Shown: piece after piece, positions 1 to 12,090 of the stretch
How positions within the stretch are numbered: position 1 is the stretch's first letter
Layout: each line of letters opens with the position of its first letter
NCBI GenBank assembly: GCA_946902985.2
Contig: OX336397.1
Span: forward strand, 189,290,813-189,354,812
Origin: Meconema thalassinum
Lineage: Eukaryota > Arthropoda > Insecta > Orthoptera > Tettigoniidae
DNA: 64,000 bases
Direction: 5' to 3'
Notes under the pieces: model-generated
The model's database searches: none
What the model was told of the DNA's origin: nothing
Seen by the model: only the letters and a program-made list of their open reading frames with translations
Translations under genes and position numbers: made by a program

Positions 1-95
1 GGCGAAACAGCGGGCAAGCTGTTGGCCTCTCACCATGGCGGACCGGGTTCAATTCCCGGTAAATCCATGTGAGATTTTCAAAGTAAATGCCATGT
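1..95 (+). repeat. tRNA-derived SINE fragment (family A), 5' cut by window
   Basis: The segment GGCCTCTCACC, followed by a Pol III B-box-like GGGTTCAATTCCCGG and then CCATGTGAGAT, matches the head of the SINEs at 7985-8318 and 50789-51122 in inverse orientation. Only the tRNA-like head and a short piece of body are visible; the sequence then diverges. Family assignment rests on comparison inside this window. Confidence 0.6.
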
Positions 96-894
96 CATAT
101 GGTTAGGATTCCACGTAAAAAGAAGATCTCGTGGCTTATGATCTCGAGATTAACGGTCACGTAAAACTTATCTCTTCCTTCCCTTTTATACACACCAGTA
201 CAGACATCACAGTGACACAGGTTATCATACAAAATCTCAACTGCCATGTACAAGGGGCTACATGACCTTGATGTCGCAAAGACCCTAAGACTTTACAAAC
301 AAAAACACTGCAGCCCATACCTCTTTGGCAGTGTGCAGTAGCTTCTATAAAAATTAATATTTCTCTCTCAGTCATAAACATATTGCATTACTGCAATCGA
401 TGTTTCTGGGTTGCAGGAAGGATATACCTTATTTCATACAACACTGCGTTTACATGTTTCAGGCTAACATATTTAATGCCTGAACTCCCTTTGTTAACTC
501 GTGTTTTCGTCTGGCCCAAAGCTATTTGGGTAATGTTTCTGGGGCTATAGTATCCTTCCTTTTCCTGCCTCTCATGTCCCCTTCTCGTTCTTGTTCTGAT
601 ATCCTCATTCTCTAGGGACTGCAACTCCGAACTGTGATATGAGTTACATATTAAGTACATTGCAGATTGTATGTGTTCAGTATAATAATAAAAAATAACA
701 ATTTCCTTATAAGAGAAATCTTTGTTGGAAAAAACACACTTTATTAGAGTTAAACTTCAGAATTAAAGTTAGTGATAAATTGAAGTCAAAGTGAAAAATT
801 AAAATGTTTCACAAATAATCCAGACCAAAGTCCATCTCAATAAGCAAAATTTACTCACTATATAAAAAGGGAAGCTGTACTAAGTCTTAGACTG
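96..894. other. non-coding stretch, nothing recognised
   Basis: AT-rich sequence with only short uninformative reading frames on the minus strand (157-381 and 388-660). No domain, repeat or splice structure was recognised. Confidence 0.5.
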
Positions 895-2012
895 ATTTTG
901 GAAGGTAGAATAAGGAAAGACAAAAGAACGTTCATGGCATTTGTAGACTTAGAAAAGGCTTTTTATAACGATTATTGGACTAAATTGTTTGACATTTTGA
1001 AAACGATTGGAATAAAGTACAGGGATAGGAGGGTGATCTACAATCTAGACAGAAACCAGACAGCAGTCATTCGAGCTGAAGGACATGAGATAAACGCTGG
1101 TATTCAAAAAGGTGTAAGGCAAGGCTGCAACTTATCACCCATACTTTTCAATCTTTACATTGAACAAGCAATGAAGGAAATTGGAGAAAAATATAAGTGG
1201 GACTGAAGATTCAAGGAGAAATAATTTCAACTCTGAGATTTGCCGATGACATAGTCATCTTGGCCGACACGCCTGAGGATTTGAAAGAGTATTTGAATGC
1301 TATGGACTCCGTTTTGAAGAAAGAATTCATGATAAAAATTAATAAATTTAAAACAAAAATATTGGAATGCAGCCGAAAGAAATCAGAAAGCTCTATGGAC
1401 ATCAAATTGGCAGGTGAAGAGCTGAAGGAAGTAGGAGACTTCTGTTACTTAGGAAGCAAAATAACCAGTGATGCACGAAGCAAGGAGGATATAAAAAGTA
1501 GGTTGGCACAGGCATGGAAAGCATTTCTTCAGAAAAGGAATCTGTTGATATCGAATATAGATTTAGGTATTAGGAAGTCATTTATGAAAGACTTTGTCTG
1601 GAAGGTGGCACTCTATGGAAGTGAAACTTGGACTATTGGTGCATCAGACAAGAGGGGAATTGAAGCGTTTAAAATGTGGTGTAATAGGGGAATGATGAAA
1701 ATCAGATGGGTATATAGGGTTACAAACGAAGAGGTATTAAGACGAGTTGGAGAGGAGAGATGTTTCTGGCTACTGCAATTGAAGAGAACAGATAGGTTGG
1801 TAGGACGCATACGAAGACACCCAGAAATTGGAATCTTAGTTATGGACGGAAGGGAAGGGGATAAGAACTGTAGGTGTAGACCAAGGTTAGAATATGTTAA
1901 ACAGATTGCCTCGGATGTAGGGTATGGTAGCTATGTAGAGATGAAACGATTCGCTCAGGACAGGGAGGCATGGAGCGCTGCATCAAACCAGTCATAAGAG
2001 TGAAGACTCAAA
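895..2012 (+). pseudogene. LINE (non-LTR) reverse transcriptase, 5'-truncated and frameshifted
   Basis: Two overlapping frames (898-1206 and 1197-1997) form one reverse-transcriptase fragment of about 365 codons, broken by a one-base shift near 1200. Visible motifs are FVDLEKAF (palm region with the first catalytic Asp), GVRQGCNLSPILFNLY, and the catalytic FADDIVIL, followed by the C-terminal connection region SALYGSETW-like (here VALYGSETWTIG) and a basic tail. Endonuclease and N-terminal parts are absent, as in 5'-truncated LINE copies. The 3' end closes with GAAGACTCAAACAACA, and the same 3' end recurs at 60311-60455. Clade is not assigned. Confidence 0.9.
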
Positions 2013-2400
2013 CAACATTTGGGAGCATTGGGGTTCAGTGATGAGTTTCTGAAACAGAATCTTCTTTTAAAGTAACGGGGTAACGGTATAATTAAATAGA
2101 TCTCTTTAAATTTTTCACATGTAAAAGCCAGGCTGGCTCGTAAATCCGCTTCCCCCCCCCCCCCCTCCTCTCGGCTGTACATTCTCGGCAGCGCCTTAAG
2201 AACTTAACATTGCACTTCTTGAATTCACTTGTTTCATTGCCAAGTTGTCCTGTGAAAGCCTCTTTGGGTGCTTCAATCCTTGCAGCAACGCCACAGTTGC
2301 CAACACATCTTTAGAAACAATAGAGTACAGTATACAGTTTACGAACAGCTCAAATATTGTACTTGCAGCGGCTAACAGCCCCTAATTCGTATTCAGAAAA
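2013..2400. other. non-coding stretch with poly-C tract
   Basis: The sequence between the LINE end and the tandem array contains a pure C run of about 15 at 2152-2166. Nothing else was recognised. Confidence 0.5.
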
Positions 2401-2409
2401 TTTTCGACT

Positions 2410-5400
2410 TATATTCTAACTAGCAACCCGATCCGGCTTCGCCCGGGAGAATGCTTTAAGTGATAAGCGCTTTTTCTTCTCCAGTGTCAATGAACAACGA
2501 CCAATATCCGTTTTACGTTTCGGCATGATGGGTTAAAATCACTGACTGGACTATTAGTTATATTATCATGGAGATGCATGTGCAACAAATTCTTGTCAGA
2601 CGTAATTTCAGAATGGCGACGTGCATGAAACACAAGTCCCCCTTCCGTCCAATCTTAACTTGACTGTGAATTTTGCGGAACGAAAAGTTCACAGGCGAAA
2701 TGAAGAAAACCTGAGTTGCACTTCCAGGGAAACTCCAAACGCAACCACCCTTCTCAGAAGTCTTAACTTAACACGACTCAACGGTTTGCTACTGGCTGTA
2801 TCTGGGGCAATAGGTTCGCCAGTTTGCTAGGCTGTAACAGGGATGATAGATTCGCCCTTAGATAACTCGAAAACTGTTGCCTCATTATTTGAATGGACAT
2901 GGTTGGAAGAAATTAAAACGTAAAAACACTCATAGTGGGCGATATATTGAAGATAGACATATGCTCTACTTACACTCATAGTATTTAGATATTTTAACAG
3001 TTTGCCCAGCGTAAGCTTACAAAGCGCTCGGACGCCACGTTTTTTTTTTACTTTTTACTTTTCCACTGAAATCGTTACTGATCGGCTTCCTTTGACCATA
3101 AATAATCTATTTTCTACAGAAATCATCCACAAGATATCCTTTACAGAATGGTGAAAACCGCATGAATATCCATCCAGTGGTTCTCGAGTTTACCCGTCAC
3201 ATCCAAGAATCAGGGACTTGGTTTTATACTAAGTAGAGATTATACGCCAATCAGTATAATTTAATATAATATAATCCTCCTTTCGTCCAATCTAAATTGA
3301 CTGTGAATTTTGCGGAACGAAAAGTTCACAGGCGAAATGAGAGTTGCACTTCCAGGGAATGGCGAGGTGAATGAAACTCAAATCCCCCTTCCGTCCAATC
3401 TTAACTTGACTGTGTTTCACAGGCGAAATGAAGAAAACCCCAGTTACACTTCCGGGGAAACTCCAAACACAACCACCCTTCCCAGGAGTATTAACTCAAC
3501 ACGACTCAACGGTTTGCTACTGGCTTCTATCTGGGGCAATAGGTTCGCCCGCTAGCTAGGCTGTAACAGAGATGATAGATTCGCCCTTAGATAGCTCGAA
3601 AACTGTTGCCTCAGTAGTTGAATGGACATGGTTGGAAGAAATTAAAACGTAAAAACACTCATAGTGGGCGATGTATTGAAGATAGACATATGCTCTCGCG
3701 GACTTTTTAGTAGAACTTTTCATGCTGAACAATTCTTATACTCATAGTTTTGAGATGTTTTTAACGGTTTGCCCAGCGTAAGCTTACAAAGCGCTCGGAC
3801 GCCAGTTTTTTTTTACTTTTCCACCGAAATCGTTACTGCTCGGCTTCCTTTGATCATAAACTTATTTTCTACAGAAATCATCCTCGAGATATCCTTTACA
3901 GAATGGTGAAAACCGCATGAAAATCCATCCAGTGGTTCTCAAGTTTACCCGTAACATCCAAGAATCGGGGACTTTGTTTTATACTAAGTAGAGATTATAC
4001 GCCAATCAGTATAATTTAATATAATATAATACTCCTTCCGTCCAATCTAAATTGACTGTGAATTTTGCGAAACGAAAAGTTCACGGGCGAAATGAGAGTT
4101 GCACTTCCAGGGAATGGCGAGGTGAATGAAACTCAGATCCCCCTTCCGTCCTATCTTAACTTGACTGTGTTTCACAGGCGAAATGAAGAAAACCCTTGTT
4201 ACACTTCCGGGGAAACTCCAAACACAACCACCCTTCCCAGGAGTATTAACTCAACACGACTCAGCGGTTTGCTACTGGCTTCTATCTGGGGCAATAGGTT
4301 CGCCCGCTAGCTAGGCTGTGACAGAGATGATAGATTCGCCCTTAGATAGCTCGAAAACTGTTGCCTCAGTAGTTGAATGGACATGGTTGGAAGAAATTAA
4401 AACGTAAAAACACTCATAGTGGGCGATGTATTGAAGATAGACATATGCTCTCGCGGACTTTTTTGTAGAACTTTTCATGCTGAACAATTCTTATACTCAT
4501 AGTTTTGAGATGTTTTTAACGGTTTGCCCAGCGTAAGCTTACAAAGCGCTCGGACGCCAGTTTTTTTTTACTTTTCCACCGAAATCGTTACTGCTCGGCT
4601 TCCTTTGATCATAAATAACTTATTTTCTACAGAAATCATCCTCGAGATATCCTTTACAGAATGGTGAAAACTGCATGAAAATCCATCCAGTGGTTCTCAA
4701 GTTTCCCGTAACATCCAAGAATCGGGGACTTGGTTATACGCCAATCAGTATAATTTAATATAATATAATCCTCCTTCCGTCCAATCGAAATTGACTGTGA
4801 ATTTTGCGGAACGAAAAGTTCACAGGCGAAATGAGAGTGGAACTTCCAGGGAATGGCGAGGTGAATGAAACTCAAATCCCCCTTCCGTCCAATCTTAACT
4901 TGACTGTGTTTCACAGGCGAAATGAAGAAAACCCTTGTTACACTTCCGGGGAAACTCCAAACACAACCACCCTTCCCAGGAGTATTAACTCAACACGACT
5001 CAACGGTTTGCTGCAGGCTTCTATCTGGGGCCATAGGTTCGCCCGCTAGCTAGGCTGTAACAGAGATGATAGACTCGCCCTTAGCTAGCTCGTAGTTGAT
5101 TAGACATGTTTGGAAGAAATTAAAACGTAAAAACACTTATAGTGGGCGAAGTATTGAAGATAGACATATGCTCTCAGGGACTTTTTTGTAGAACTTTTCA
5201 TGCTGAACAATTCTTATACTCATAGAATTGAGATATTTTTAACGGTTTGCCCAGAGTAAGCTTACAAAGCGCTCGGACGCCAGTTTTTTTTCGACTTTTC
5301 CACTTAAATCGTTACTGCTCGGCTTCCTTTGATCATAAATAATTTACTTTCTGCAGACATAATCCTCGAGATATCCTTTACATAATGGTGGAAACTGCAC

Positions 5401-5490
5401 CAAAATCTATCCGGTGGTTCTTGAGTTTACCCGTAACAAACACAAATCGGGGACTTTTGTTTTATACTAAGTAGAGATGCAATAAATTAT
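2410..5490 (+). repeat. tandem array of about 745 bp units (one partial plus three full)
   Basis: Landmarks recur at regular distances. The start of a shared 81-codon open frame lies at 3310, 4065 and 4804 (spacings 755 and 739), and a diverged first unit lies around 2621-3260. Each unit ends with a block containing CCATCCAGTGGTTCTCAAG and ATACTAAGTAGAGAT. Each unit also contains an internal duplication of CCTTCCGTCCAATCT. The left edge near 2420 begins CTAGCAACCCGATCC and reads like a transposon terminus. Identity between units 2-4 is high by eye. The family is not named. Confidence 0.85.
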
Positions 5491-6944
5491 AAATATAATC
5501 ATAATACTATCGCAAGGAAATGTTTAAATGGGAAAAGCTTTTGCTGCAACATGGCTAGGTTTGTAGCAATGAATGGAAATGAGAATCATGAGTAGAAGAA
5601 GGATGGAACTCAAGTAGGCGCTTACGGCATCTAGTGAGTACTAGCCCTTTGCTAATGAAAGGGGGGCATTCCACCGTCTCCATGATTTGTGCTTTTTCTT
5701 CAAACACTTCTACAATCAGTCTTGCCAACATGCGAATTATAGATCAATATTTTAATGTAGTATGCTTGCGTGATTTTAACAAATACTTGTATATTATTTC
5801 ACAGTATAGTCGGTGGAGAATTTACTGAACTCAAAAGGGAGTGTCAGATCATAGAAAATTGAGCGAAAAAATCAGAAGTATGCATCTCATTTAAACCACA
5901 AAAACCCAAGGCAGCGCGATATTGAGACGTACTAGGCAAGAAGAGGAGTGAGGTAATTAGCCAATGCTTTCCTCTCTGAGTCAGAACAGCAGTACTAACC
6001 CTATGAGTAGAATCTTTCTCAGCATCCACAGGCACTAACTGTGCCCTGAACGTCATTACTAAGCACCACCCATACCTCAGTAGCTTCCATATAATCACAG
6101 CCATGAGTGAGACTGAGACATCGGGGAAAAGGCATATTTTACTCTAGCCTGTGCCAACAAACAAATGCAAATGTACATCATTCGTCATGAGATGATAAAC
6201 AGGCCAAATACTATCAAAAGAAAATATTTATATCAAACAGAAGAATTTCAAAATATCGGTGGAGCTGTAAAACTTTCGAGTTTACTTCTCACTGGAAGCT
6301 TATTCCCGTCATTTGCAGAGGTCGTTACACTGTTACGTATCGCTATCACCCTGCCTATGATTACCGCTGCTTCTCGTGCCTCAAGAGGATCAAAGTGTGC
6401 CTCAGGAATGTCATGGGTAAAATCCTGCGTGGATATCCGCAACATTTATCGCCATACGGATATAGTTTGCATACCTGTGCGGATAGCGGATAAGCTCCAG
6501 ATAATGTTTGGAGTAAGTTTGTGGATTGGTTTTAGAAAACAGTACAATCCGAACTTGTTGAATATCATTACTAAGACCCGGATGTTTCCTGTCTTTTTGT
6601 TTTGTTTTTTGTTTTGTTTCTTTCATGACAAATGTAAAATGTTGATTTAAGCTTATCTGATTCAAATTATGCCATTAAGCATAATTAACCCTCCGAACTG
6701 AAAAGGTTTGCAATTCTGGCTGTAAAACACTCATTTTAAACATAGCACATGCCATGGCTAAGGGAACGACTTCCTCCTCAAATATCTAAATGTGTTGCTT
6801 TAATGTAAGGAATGTCTACGCCAACGGGGTCGGGAATGAGATGCGATGTAAGTCTTTGTGGCGGGTGGTTTATACGGCCGGATGAATATGTTGCTTTAAT
6901 TAAAAATAAAAATATTATTGTAATGCCAGTAGATTTGAATAACA
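5491..6944. other. intergenic stretch, no supported gene
   Basis: No recognisable protein domain. The longest open frame (6165-6650, plus strand) ends in a poly-F/C run from a TTTTGTTTTG tract and resembles nothing I know. The stretch 5880-6110 has the texture of a dispersed repeat but cannot be assigned. A few GCGGATA words near 6470-6500 foreshadow the minisatellite downstream. Confidence 0.45.
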
Positions 6945-7735
6945 AGCGTGCGGATGCGAGGTGGGTGCGGATAACAGTCGTGCAGATGTGACGTGGGTGC
7001 GGATAACAGTCGTGCGGATGTGAGGTGGGTGCGGATAACAGTCGTGCAGATGTGAGGTGGGTGCGGATAACAGTCGTGCAGATGTGAGGTGGATGTGGAT
7101 AACAGTCGTGCAGATGTGAGGTGAGTGCGGATAACAGTCGTGCAGATGTGAGGTGGATGCGGATAACAGTTGTGCGGATGTGAGGTGGGTGCGGATAACA
7201 GTCGTGCTGATGTGAGGTGGGTGCGGATAACAGTCGTGTGGATGTGAGGTGGATGCGGATAACAGTCGTGCGGATGTGAGGTGGGTGTGGATAACAGTTG
7301 TGCGGATGTGAGGTGGGTGCGGATAACAGTCGTGCTGATGTGAGGTGGGTGCGGATAACAGTCGTGTGGATGTGAGGTGGGTGCGGATAACAGTCGTGTG
7401 GATGTGAGGTGGATGCGGATAACAGTCGTGCGGATGTGAGGTGGATGCGGATAACAGTCGTGCGGATGTGAGGTGGGTGCGGATAACAGTCGTGCAGATG
7501 TGAGGTGGGTGCGGATAACAGTCGTGCTGATGTGAGGTGGGTGCGGATAACAGTCGTGCGGATGTGAGGTGCGTGCGGATAACAGTCGTGCAGATGCGAG
7601 GTGGGTGCGGAAAACAGTCGTGCAGATGTGAGGTGGGTGCGGATAACAGTCGTGCTGATGTGAGGTGGGTGCGGATAACAGTCGTGCAGATGTGAGGTGG
7701 GTGCGGATAACAGTCGTGCGGATGTGGATAACGTT
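6945..7735 (+). repeat. 32 bp minisatellite, about 24 copies
   Basis: Consensus units of 32 bp read GTGCGGATAACAGTCGTGC followed by AGATGTGAGGTGG, repeated head to tail. Variation is almost confined to a few positions (GCAG/GCGG/GCTG/GTGG before ATGTG, and GGGT/GGAT). The array is about 790 bp long and has no coding potential. Confidence 0.95.
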
Positions 7736-7984
7736 TCCTTTATCCGCGCAGGGCTCTACCCTTGGGACAAGAAAGACTTGGAATGCTGTCTATTGGGAAG
7801 TGTCTGATTAACAGCATACCGAATTTCAATAACCTCGTCACGTTCATGACTCGACGCCTGGAGCTGATCTACAAATAATGTGAGGCCACTGGCTTTCGGT
7901 AGGTGATAGTTGGTTGAATCCTTAGTATAGGGGCTGCAGTCATGTAGCCCTGTGTGCTTAGGGTGTGTGTAGAATTTGTCTGAT

Positions 7985-8318
7985 GAAATGAAAATCCACA
8001 GCCTGCTTCCAGTCTCCGACCGGGTCAGGAATGGAATGAATGAAGCCCCCATCTGACGGCGAGGATTTGAACTGTGCCGACTGCCGAAGCCTGACGCACT
8101 CCTTTGGGGCAATGATTAAAGGAATGACAGATGAAATGAAATGATAGTGAGAGTGTTGCTGAAATGAAATTTTGACAGGGAAAACCGGAGTTCCCGGAGA
8201 AAAACCTATCTGCCTCCGTTTTGTCCAGCACAGATCTCACATGGAGTGACCGGGATTTGAACCACGGACCCAGTGGTGAGAGGCCGGCGTTCTGCCGTCT
8301 AATCCACGGAGGCTTCGT
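7985..8318 (-). mobile_element. tRNA-derived SINE, family A
   Basis: The tRNA-like head lies at the right side in reverse orientation (CCTCCGTGG...GGCCTCTCACC, B box GGTTCAAATCCCGG), followed by a body about 250 bp long shared with 50789-51122. Imperfect flanking repeats, AGAATTTGTCTGAT at 7971-7984 and AGAACTTGTTTGAT at 8319-8332, look like an aged 14 bp target-site duplication. Confidence 0.88.
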
Positions 8319-8549
8319 AGAACTTGTTTGATAACCGGTGTTAATTGTGATGGCCGTATTAGTGTGTGTTATCAGTCATTCAGTTAGAAGGACTGCCAAG
8401 GATTTTTTCAAGTAGTTCCTACTTTTGCTTCCATATACTACCGTCCACGACACCTAGGTGCAGACGTGGCTACTAAATGCCATCGCTGTCAGCACCTGGC
8501 GGTACACGTTTGAACTATTTAAGTGTTATAAAACTAACATAAAAATTTT

Positions 8550-8757
8550 AGCTTCCACAAGTGTAGTTAGTGGAAGGTTCTTTTCCATGCCATAAGTCAA
8601 TGACATGGGCCCGCCGGCATTACTTCCCCTCCTAAGGAAGCCATGCTGAGCCATTTTTAACGCTCTTTAAAAACCGACGATTTTGGCTGGGTTTGAACCA
8701 GCGATCTTGTGCATAGTAGCTCAGCATGCTACCAACTACGCCACCTAAGCCGTTTCG
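8550..8757 (-). mobile_element. tRNA-derived SINE, family B
   Basis: Reverse-orientation tRNA-like head (CGGCTTAGGTGGCGTAGTTG on the complement, B box GGTTCAAACCC) with a body containing CCATGTCATTGACTTATGGCAT. It matches 38583-38830 on the plus strand in both head and body. It lies directly before the left hAT fragment. Confidence 0.8.
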
Positions 8758-8782
8758 GAAGGAGATGTTGTGGGTAAAGATT

Positions 8783-9080
8783 TTTCCTCACATGTAAACC
8801 ACTTCAAATCTTTCCTTGACAAACTGTGTACAGCTTACCACCTGCCACTTAAAATGCCAGGGAATTGAGGGCTCATGCAGAGGAACTTGCAATCGTACTG
8901 CTTAAAATTGGAAGGATTCTAGATACAAGATGGATTGCTTCTGGCTTTGGAGCAGTCTCAGCTGTGTGGCAAAAGGTCGAAGTTTAAGTGGCACATTTCA
9001 AAAGTGCCAAAGATGTTCGCAATAGAGACAAAATTGAGAAAGTCATGTATGGAGGAATCCGTAATCGTATGATCAATGTC
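8783..9080 (+). pseudogene. hAT-type (KIAA1586-like) transposase remnant, left part
   Basis: One frame reads RILDTRWIASGFGAVSAVW, the conserved region of KIAA1586-like hAT proteins (a family with LDxRWVASS-like motifs). It continues with an in-frame TAA at 8985-8987 to the final codons RMINV. The frame resumes at 25321 on the other side of P1: the last six bases, AATGTC, are repeated at 25321-25326 and the coding frame reads straight on. This is therefore the left half of a single gene copy split by P1. It was already decayed, as shown by the stop and a poorly matching upstream part. Confidence 0.85.
9075..9080. repeat. 6 bp target-site duplication AATGTC, left copy of P1
   Basis: Identical to 25321-25326. 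Polintons characteristically duplicate 6 bp on integration. Confidence 0.97.
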
Positions 9081-10663
9081 AGTAGGGGGGTAAGACGGTT
9101 TCTGCCCTACCCATTTTATTTGTACCCAACTGTACATGTTAAATAATTAATATCTGGTGAACTCATGGTCGGATGTGGACAAATGAGGTGTCGTTGAACT
9201 CGGGCTGACGTCCCCTTTCCTATGGGCTACTCGTTATATTTTTCAAAAAATATTTTAATTTTTTTGTTTTTGAAAATAGGCGATAGTTTAAAACCCAAAC
9301 ATGATAGAACGTTGTGCCATGGTTGAAACGAATGGTCTCTATGTCTTTTATTTTTTATAATTAAACTTTTTTATTTTGATATTTTTTTGAAAACCGTCCA
9401 ATTTTGAAATTCCTATATATTGGAAACTAGCAATTTTACAAAAATAAATTGTTTTAGGTAAATCAATGGTCCCTACCCCCTCTACCCCAAAAATAAATTT
9501 CAAGTCTCTAGGATAAAAACTGTTAGCAGTGGGGTAATAGGAGTTCTGTGACTCGCCCTACTTTCATATAAACTTTGCCGATATCTCTCGAACGTATGAA
9601 CGGATTTTAACGAACGAGGTGTTGTTGGCGTTGGAGTGACGTACTCTTTGCTAAGCATGTGTGTTGGTATTTTAAATTTTTTTTGAAATTTTTGTTTTTT
9701 GGATTGAAGCTATTTTGGAAACAGTGAATTTTGGAAAAAAGTTTGTTTGACGTTAATGAAAGGCGGCTATGCCCTCGAGGAGGACAGCAAGTTTTAAGTG
9801 TGTAGGAGGGAAAAAATGATAGCCTACTTTCACGCGAACATTGGCGATAATTCACGAACGCCTGATCGGATTTTAACAAATGACGTGTCGTTGGACACGA
9901 GCTGACGGGCGCTTTGTTCGGGATCACGTATTATATTTTTTTTATTTTTTTGAAAATTTTTGTTTTTGAAAGTAGGTGATAGTTTGAAAATCAAAATTAA
10001 AAGAACGTTATCCAATAGTTCAAACGAATGGTCTCTATAGCCTTTATTTTTTATAATAAAACTTTTTATCTTTTGAGATTTTTTGAAAACACTTAAATTT
10101 TGATTTTTTATATTTTGTAAACTAGGAATTTTACAAAAAGGTTTGTTTGACATAAATGAAAAGTCCCTATCTCCTCTACCACAAAACTAAATGTCAAGTT
10201 TCTAGAATAAAAAGAACTATGCATTTTGAAACTTTTTTTACCTGTTTTTAAATACTTATTATTTTTTAAAATAAGGAATGTTTGTAGACATAGAGAGAGA
10301 CGGTATCGCTGGACATGTGTTCCAACGAGGCTATGACTGACCATGCTGGATACAGGAAATGGCTATTTGGAGGGGGCGACAAAGCGAGGGAGCGCTTTCT
10401 GATATTTTGTTATGACGAACGAATGAAGGGGAATATTTTTTCAAAAAATCTCTCATGGTGATCTTTAAAAAACATGTTAGAAAACGGGTCGTGGGTAACA
10501 TGACAAATTGATAATAATTGTATGAGTTGAACGAAAGCGGGAAACGTTTGTAGTTGTCATTAAGAACTTTAAGAACTTGCTTTGTAGGTATGTCTGACTG
10601 GCAGCCAGAACGGAAAACAGAATATCTGCTCGAGAGGCCAGCTTGGAGCCTGGCTAGCCGGCT
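9081..10663 (+). repeat. left terminal inverted repeat of P1
   Basis: Inverse match to 23788-25320 from the terminal AGTAGGGG through GCTCGAGAG and the GCCTGGCTAGCC block near 10650. It is AT-rich, with long A/T runs that pair with their counterparts. It contains three diverged copies of an internal motif centred on ACGTGTCGTTGGAC (about 9170-9235, 9600-9650 and 9865-9930). Short frames here (9607-10344, minus) are repeat artefacts. Confidence 0.95.
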
Positions 10664-10712
10664 AAGACAATGGAATTTGGGTGAGAGCTGACAACATTGG
10701 TGTTATCACCTT

Positions 10713-11031
10713 TTTACAGAGTTGCCACATTGTTCCAACCTTTTCCTTGATCAGTTTGTAACAACTGAGGTTGACGTTTGGATTGTTGAATAATATGTTG
10801 ATAGGACTTGGTGACCAGTGGACCAGACTTGCGACGCACAGGTTCAACAAATGCCATTTCGGAATAGACATCAATGACGGTCAACATATAGCGTACACCG
10901 TCGTTAACACCAGCATAGGGGATCATTTCAACCAAGTCAGCCTGCCAAAGTTCATTCACACCTCGTGAAATCACCTTGAGTCGCGGATAGTGACGCCTAG
11001 CTGGACGATGCAACTCGTAAGCAATACCCAT
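10713..11031 (-). pseudogene. INT: Polinton integrase (retroviral-type), C-terminally truncated
   Basis: About 106 codons from a Met at 11031. The segment before the core carries ELHRPARRHYPR, typical of the linker before the DDE core in Polinton integrases. The first catalytic Asp is in WQADLVEM and the second in QTDQGKGW. The third catalytic residue (Glu) and the C-terminal chromodomain-like part are missing: the frame runs into the TIR inner edge. The family usually exceeds 300 residues, so about half is lost. It lies immediately downstream of the tail-protein stop at 11048, suggesting an original tandem arrangement. It could not have catalysed integration in this form. Confidence 0.9.
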
Positions 11032-11047
11032 TTTAATGGGTGAGGGC

Positions 11048-12049
11048 TTAAACAATAATTTTGGTATTTCGAAGTTCTTGTTCAATTTCTTGAATTTCCC
11101 AATCGTGACCGGTATGGCCGGCTTGACGTGAAGCATGCAACATTTGTAGTCGCTGGACGAGCTTATTGAGATTGTGCCAGTAGGTAACATCCACAAGAGG
11201 TTTTAATGGTTTAAATGTCACTCCCGAAGCGGATGGTTTACGACGACCACTTTGACTGGTGGGAAACATGTTTGCAATGATGGTTTTATATTTTTGAGAT
11301 ATATTAGCATTCACTTGTTGAGCGGGATCATACTGTCTTTTGTGGGCATGGGTGTCCAATAAATTGAATTTATATTTGCCAAGGTCCTCTGACGTATAAT
11401 CACGAAAAGAGGGTGTCCGAGAGAAGAGCAGCTTTAAGATTCCTGGCGTTAATGTATAGTTGATGTTTTAATGACAGTTTTAGTACGAGCAAATTTAATG
11501 GATGAATCCCCAATTTTAAAATTATCATCCTCATAGCGAACACCATACATGGTATCTCTGTTTCCAATAAATAGATCAATGAGATAGGGTTCTAGTGTTG
11601 ATCCATAATATTTTATTAAAATGTATTTCAGTTGAGCTTTATTTTGAGGGATGGCCAAGACTTGTGAAAACGGAGACGATCTGGAAGGGCAAGGTGTTTC
11701 GACCATGGCCAAGGATTTCTTTTTTCTCAAAAAATCTGCAAGGGGTGAGGTCTTTTTGAGGCGTAAACTCTTGTTCCTCCTCATCCTCAACTTCGCTAAC
11801 ACTAGTCAAATCATCCGGTTCCTCTTCCTCAGGGTCCTCGTGGTGCGTCTGCGTGGCTTGTGCAACGGTGGGTAGCGTTTCAGATGGCTTGAAAGAGGGT
11901 TTCAACATGGCTTTTAGCGGAGGTGCTAAATGTTGTTGAATAAACAAAGCAAAATCTGCACGTGATCGTTTCAATTGACGAAACTTTTGGCGAATAGTAT
12001 TTTTTGCTTAAATAATATGCTTTTTCAATTGACTCTCTGCTATCGCCAT
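11048..12049 (-). pseudogene. Polinton hypothetical protein with acidic middle and conserved C-terminal tail
   Basis: The gene spans about 330 codons, read in pieces (about 12049-11640, 11802-11449 and 11359-11048) separated by frameshifts, plus an in-frame stop close to the start. The N-terminus is basic with a probable helix (AESQLKKH). It is followed by a Glu/Asp-rich stretch (HHEDPEEEEPDD), a middle domain with YGVRYEDDNFKIG, and a C-terminal tail ending QAGHTGHDWEIQEIEQEL. The middle domain and tail belong to an uncharacterised protein found beside integrase in many invertebrate Polintons. The same tail ends the FLYWCH proteins of P2 and P3 in this window. Function unknown. Confidence 0.8.
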
Positions 12050-12090
12050 GGTGTCTTGAGAAATGACTTGAGAGGGAATGAGACAGTGCC

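Noticed and set aside
157..660. Minus-strand small proteins near the window start
   Set aside because: No domain, unusual composition and no supporting context.
6165..6650. 161-codon plus-strand frame
   Set aside because: No homology recognised; ends in a TTTTGTTTTG low-complexity run; overlapping minus frames are equally open.
6945..7735. CRISPR-like array
   Set aside because: Units are 32 bp and contiguous with no unique spacers; this is a minisatellite in an animal genome.
9607..10344. Lys/Phe-rich minus-strand frames in the left TIR
   Set aside because: They lie entirely in AT-rich inverted repeat, are not conserved as frames in the right TIR, and show no domain.
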